Below, one piece after another: positions 60,912 through 64,000 of a stretch of DNA of 64,000 bases; positions within the stretch are counted from its first letter, which is position 1; each line of letters begins with the position of its first letter. The stretch spans positions 28,533 through 92,532 of the forward strand of contig JBFXGM010000020.1 of assembly GCA_050178015.1 (NCBI GenBank), given 5' to 3'. Position numbers and translations under genes: made by a program. Source of the stretch: Gaoshiqia sp050178015 (lineage in GTDB: Bacteria; Bacteroidota; Bacteroidia; Bacteroidales; Prolixibacteraceae). Below the pieces are notes generated by a model that was given only the letters and a program-made list of their open reading frames with translations, had not been told where the DNA came from and did not search any database.

Positions 60912-62420
60912 TTATTGCAGGATTTTCTCCAGTTCTCCTGCCATTTCCTCTACTAATTCGGGATAATTTCCTGCCAGGTTAACAGACTCCTGGAGGTCAT
61001 CTTTTAAATGATAAAGCTGAGGAACATCTTCAAGTCCGCTTTCAACCTGTTTGTTTTTCATCCAGTCGGGGGTGCCTGCGGTTTGCCGCTTGATGTATTT
61101 CCAGTCGCCCTTCCGCAAGGCAAACGTATAGGCCTCTTCGAGCATCGATTCCCGTCCGGTTTCGTTTTTCCCCAGCCAGGCATCCAAATGGTCCTGACTA
61201 TCGGGTGCATTGCCGGGAGCAACTTCCTGCCCAACCAATTTTGCCAGCGAAGCATACAAATCAACCTGCGTGAGCATGGCCGAACTTATCCCGGGTTTTA
61301 CGGTTCCAGGCCAGTAAACAATGGTGGGCATCCGTGTGCCGGCCTCATAAATCGAGTATTTAGCCCCTCTGAAAGGGCCAGCCGGTTGGTGGTCGCCTAC
61401 CAGTTCAACAGCCATGTCGGCATAACCGTCGTCCAGTACCGGGCCATTGTCACTCGAAAAGATGATGAGCGTATTTTGGGCGATACCGAGATCTTCGAGC
61501 TGTTTCACCAGCTGCCCCACACACCAATCCATCTGTGCGATAGCATCACCACGGGGCCCCATTGTGCTTTGGCCAACAAACTGTTCGTTTACCACCCGGG
61601 GAACATGAATGTCATGAAAAGCAAAATACAGAAAGAAGGGATTGTCCTTATTTTCGGCCATGAATGTTTTGGCCTTCTCTGTTAACACAAACGGAAAATC
61701 TTCATCTTTCCACAACGCCTTTTCACCACCACTCATATAACCAATGCGGCTTATGCCATTTATGATGGTGTTGCTGTGTTGCGGATCGGCCAGCTGTTTC
61801 AGCAGTTCCGGGTGCTCAGAACCCAGCGGAAAACCGTCGATCGGGCTACCATAACTTACAGCGATCGGGTCATCAGGATCGGCCCCAACTACTTGTTGGT
61901 TTTCCAAAAACACACAAGGAACGCGGTCACCGGTTGCCGGAATCAGAAAGCTGTAATCGAAGCCGATTTCCCTTGGCCCAGGTTTCACCTCTTCGTTCCA
62001 GTTTACTTGTCCCATGCCAAGTCCCAAGTGCCATTTACCGATAACTCCGGTTGTGTAACCTGCATCTTTCAACATGGAAGCCAACGTCCCCTTATTGGGA
62101 TTGATAATCAGCGGAGCATCGCCGGGCAAAACGGCAGCCTGGTTCCGAAAAGCATAACTGCCCGTCAACAGGGAATACCGCGAGGGTGTGCAGGTTGCAG
62201 CCGAACAGTGTGCATCCGTAAAATTGACACCGTTTTTTGCCAATCGGTCAACATGTGGTGTTTGAACCCCCTTGGCCCCATTGATGCCAACATCGCCGAA
62301 GCCCAAATCATCTGCATAAACAATCAAAATATTGGGCTTTTGCGGCGTTACCTCTTTTTTAGCCGTAGTACAGGCTGTGACAGTAGCCAGGCAAGTGGTA
62401 GTAAGTAGTAAATTTTTCAT
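60912..62420 (-). CDS. Sulfatase, S1 (formylglycine-dependent) family
   Basis: A 502-residue predicted lipoprotein (TVTAC, Cys17). It has the metal-binding YADDLGFGD (D37, D38) and the sulfatase signature CTPSRYSLLTG, with C77 as the residue to be converted to formylglycine; later HLGLGMGQ, HDIHVPRV and SSDNGPVLDDG complete the alkaline-phosphatase-like fold. Cys-type, so it needs an anaerobic sulfatase-maturating enzyme, not encoded in this window. Such enzymes remove sulfate from glycans, often algal or host polysaccharides. Encoded 85 bases after the DUF2961 gene and closed by a terminator. Confidence 0.93.
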   Translation of the reverse strand: MKNLLLTTTCLATVTACTTAKKEVTPQKPNILIVYADDLGFGDVGINGAKGVQTPHVDRLAKNGVNFTDAHCSAATCTPSRYSLLTGSYAFRNQAAVLPGDAPLIINPNKGTLASMLKDAGYTTGVIGKWHLGLGMGQVNWNEEVKPGPREIGFDYSFLIPATGDRVPCVFLENQQVVGADPDDPIAVSYGSPIDGFPLGSEHPELLKQLADPQHSNTIINGISRIGYMSGGEKALWKDEDFPFVLTEKAKTFMAENKDNPFFLYFAFHDIHVPRVVNEQFVGQSTMGPRGDAIAQMDWCVGQLVKQLEDLGIAQNTLIIFSSDNGPVLDDGYADMAVELVGDHQPAGPFRGAKYSIYEAGTRMPTIVYWPGTVKPGISSAMLTQVDLYASLAKLVGQEVAPGNAPDSQDHLDAWLGKNETGRESMLEEAYTFALRKGDWKYIKRQTAGTPDWMKNKQVESGLEDVPQLYHLKDDLQESVNLAGNYPELVEEMAGELEKILQ

Positions 62421-62505
62421 AATTGGTTCGTTCGAAGTATTTGAAGTAAATGCTAAATTAATTCATTCATACAAAACCTGCCACTATTGGCTTCTGTGAA
62501 AAAAA

Positions 62506-63663
62506 TTAATTCACCTCCAATTCCTGCCAGCTTGGTAATTCGGGAAACTTGGTATGGGGTTCGGTTTGGTACCAGAAGGCCACTGATGAGATATCTGATT
62601 TTTGTGGCAGATACCGGCCGCCATGCCGCCAGCCCAAATCCTGAATGGTGATGCGCAGGTCTTTCTTGAATCGCACCGGATCAAGAATATGCCAGCGGTA
62701 CAAACCGAAACGCTGTTGCGATTTGTAGGTTCCGTCGGGCCTGATCACCTGGTGCAAGCCGGCATAAGGCGTGGTAAATTCCTTGGACTGCCCGCCCCGG
62801 TCGAAATTGTACGAGCCACAGAAATAATCTTCGGTGCCCGTGCCGCAAATGGTGGGAAATTCCTTATCGCCATCCATAAAAAACTTGATTTCGCCTTCGC
62901 CCCACCAGCCATTGTTGTTGACGCCCCAAGCCATGTAAACGCCTACAAACTGGCCTTGCCCTTTGATGTTGTCAACAATGGTGTAGTCCGAAGTGGTGTT
63001 TGGATTGGTACGCCGAAACTGCGCATGAAAATAAGCCGCATCATCGGGCACTTCAGTCAGCGTATAGTCAATCTGGTAGTACAGGCGCATTTCATCCTGG
63101 TCGTTGATGTTCTCCATCGTAATCCGGCATTTCTTGCGGAAAGGCATTTGCCAGTAGCAGTTGAACGCGCTGCCGGGGTTTACGCAAATGGCCTGCGAAC
63201 TCAAGGGTGCATATTCATTCCAACCCATGGCAAAAAAATCGCCAACCGGCACTTCAACGGAAGGTTCTTTTTCATCATCCCAATACATGCGGATAATAGA
63301 AAACTTCCAGTTGCCTGTCGGGGTCATCCAGATGTGCTGAATAGCGCCCAGGCCTTCAATTTCGGCCAAGGTAAATGTTTCACCCGGCTTGATAATGATG
63401 AACGGGTTCACTTTCCAGCCTTGCCCCAAATCGCGGGCGGCATGACTGGCATTGGCCACGTTGCGCTGGTCGCCGTCGGACGGGTTGGCCATCCCGCCCT
63501 TGCCTTTTTCCCCGGAGAAATTCTCCGGGCTTATCGAGCGGGTTTCCGCGTCCGACAACCGATACAAGTTGCCCATATTCATATCCAAGCCATTGAAGCC
63601 ACTTTGGGCAAAAACTTCAAAGGCCATGAAACAAATCAGTAATAAGAGACTAAGCTTTTTCAT
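62506..63663 (-). CDS. DUF2961 protein, GH172 family (furanosidase-like)
   Basis: A 385-residue secreted protein (signal peptide ending EVFAQ). The DUF2961 fold is shown by IEGLGAIQHIWMTPTGNWKF, MPFRKKCRITMENI, WWGEGEIKFFMDGD and GTGTEDYFCGSYNF; the Glu residues of the last two motifs lie where GH172 catalytic residues are expected. Characterised GH172 members act on alpha-D-fructofuranosides or D-arabinofuranosides as multimers of two jelly-roll domains. It probably shares a transcript with the sulfatase. Target here is unknown; furanoside specificity would fit the arabinofuranosidases nearby. Confidence 0.88.
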   Translation of the reverse strand: MKKLSLLLLICFMAFEVFAQSGFNGLDMNMGNLYRLSDAETRSISPENFSGEKGKGGMANPSDGDQRNVANASHAARDLGQGWKVNPFIIIKPGETFTLAEIEGLGAIQHIWMTPTGNWKFSIIRMYWDDEKEPSVEVPVGDFFAMGWNEYAPLSSQAICVNPGSAFNCYWQMPFRKKCRITMENINDQDEMRLYYQIDYTLTEVPDDAAYFHAQFRRTNPNTTSDYTIVDNIKGQGQFVGVYMAWGVNNNGWWGEGEIKFFMDGDKEFPTICGTGTEDYFCGSYNFDRGGQSKEFTTPYAGLHQVIRPDGTYKSQQRFGLYRWHILDPVRFKKDLRITIQDLGWRHGGRYLPQKSDISSVAFWYQTEPHTKFPELPSWQELEVN

Positions 63664-63833
63664 AATTTATACAGTTTAATGTTTAGTTTAAATCATCGTC
63701 CTTCAACGATCAGACCTCAAGTAGCGATTAGAAACTCAGCAGAAGTTTCCCCAAATGTTAAGCGCCAATCGGCCAGTCTGGAAAGAAATTCATCGCTGCA
63801 CTTGGCTGAAGTTCCTACTGTCAGCTCGATAAA

Positions 63834-63872
63834 AAAATCCTCCCTGAATAGAAAAACTTCGGGGAGGATTTT
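63834..63872. terminator. Bidirectional terminator near the right edge
   Basis: AAAATCCTCCC (63834-63844) pairs perfectly with GGGAGGATTTT (63862-63872), with extra A and T residues on either side. Confidence 0.85.
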
Positions 63873-63900
63873 GATTTTTCCTGACTTGTCCCCTTTAAAA

Positions 63901-63977
63901 TTAGTGCGGTTGTAAGTGTTTGGTAATCAATGTTTGTTTCTGAAAAAGGGCTAAATTTACCGCACTAAGGGTAGATT
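63901..63977 (+). promoter_or_regulatory. Inverted repeat with the fecR-leader motif
   Basis: TTAGTGCGGT (63901-63910) is the exact complement of ACCGCACTAA (63959-63968), which continues as GGGTAGATT. The sequence CCGCACTAAGGGTA is identical to 12192-12205, directly upstream of the first fecR. In the first operon the fecR ATG lies 54 bases after the motif, which would place a start just beyond base 64000 here. Confidence 0.5.
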
Positions 63978-64000
63978 TGGTATGAAAATCAGGGTTGTCA

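Larger units (their letters stand above)
63664..64000. other. Right-edge intergenic region
   Basis: This 337-base stretch holds the upstream region of the GH172 gene, a bidirectional terminator at 63834-63872, and an inverted repeat with the CCGCACTAAGGGTA motif at 63901-63973. A 78-codon open frame on the plus strand (63679-63915) runs through the terminator and looks non-coding. Confidence 0.6.

Noticed and set aside
62602..63642. 346-codon plus-strand open frame opposite GH172
   Set aside because: Antisense to a well-supported DUF2961 gene and without independent evidence.
63679..63915. 78-codon plus-strand open frame near the right edge
   Set aside because: It runs straight through a perfect terminator hairpin, has no recognisable motif and no promoter or conserved neighbour.

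Overview
The window looks like a chromosomal segment of a Bacteroidota bacterium, most likely an anaerobic or facultative marine/sediment lineage of the Marinilabiliales/Prolixibacteraceae type. The phylum call rests on two SusC/SusD pairs, ECF sigma/FecR pairs, a hybrid two-component system, promoters with TAnnTTTG -7 boxes and few Shine-Dalgarno sequences, and an L13 protein starting with the Bacteroidota-type sequence MDTLSYKT. The family-level placement is an inference.

Layout. Bases 1-11400 are core genes: the end of atpA, atpG, a minus-strand ribosomal operon (rplM-rpsI-rpsB-tsf), a 3-methyladenine DNA glycosylase, a POT-type transporter, an S41 protease, a membrane-anchored receiver-domain protein, coaX and two DUF2807 proteins. 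Bases 11560-18723 (+) are an ECF sigma / FecR / SusC (with STN domain) / SusD operon. Bases 18800-42103 (-) are a dense rhamnogalacturonan-I toolbox: PL22-like, GH106, an unassigned (alpha/alpha) hydrolase, GH2, a DUF4450 giant, a propeller hydrolase, a double CE12, a PL11-CE12 fusion, GH105 and GH95. A decayed gene and a 1472-residue hybrid two-component regulator follow (42164-47001). Bases 47180-63663 (-) carry two GH127/GH146-type beta-L-arabinofuranosidases, a small Tat-signal protein, an AT-rich propeller lipoprotein, a second SusD/SusC/FecR/ECF set, a sulfatase and a DUF2961 (GH172) protein.

How the parts fit. SusC/SusD capture and import pectic oligosaccharides. The PL11 and CE12 enzymes cut and deacetylate the rhamnogalacturonan backbone. 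GH105 removes the unsaturated uronate left by the lyase, GH106 removes rhamnose, and GH2, GH95 and GH127/146 trim galactose, fucose/galactose and arabinose side chains. Control is apparently double: the hybrid two-component system senses an oligosaccharide in the periplasm, and the STN-bearing SusC proteins signal through FecR to their own ECF sigma factors.

The most interesting non-coding signals are matched RNA-like elements in the two sigma/FecR/SusC operons (a CCC...GGG element before FecR and a hairpin with TTGC in its loop before SusC), a twin REP-like palindrome after two hydrolase genes, a 22-bp tandem palindromic repeat upstream of another, and a 20-bp tandem repeat that supplies the stop codon of the double CE12 gene. 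No rRNA, tRNA, CRISPR array or transposase gene was seen. No searches were run. Family calls come from motifs read in the translated sequence.
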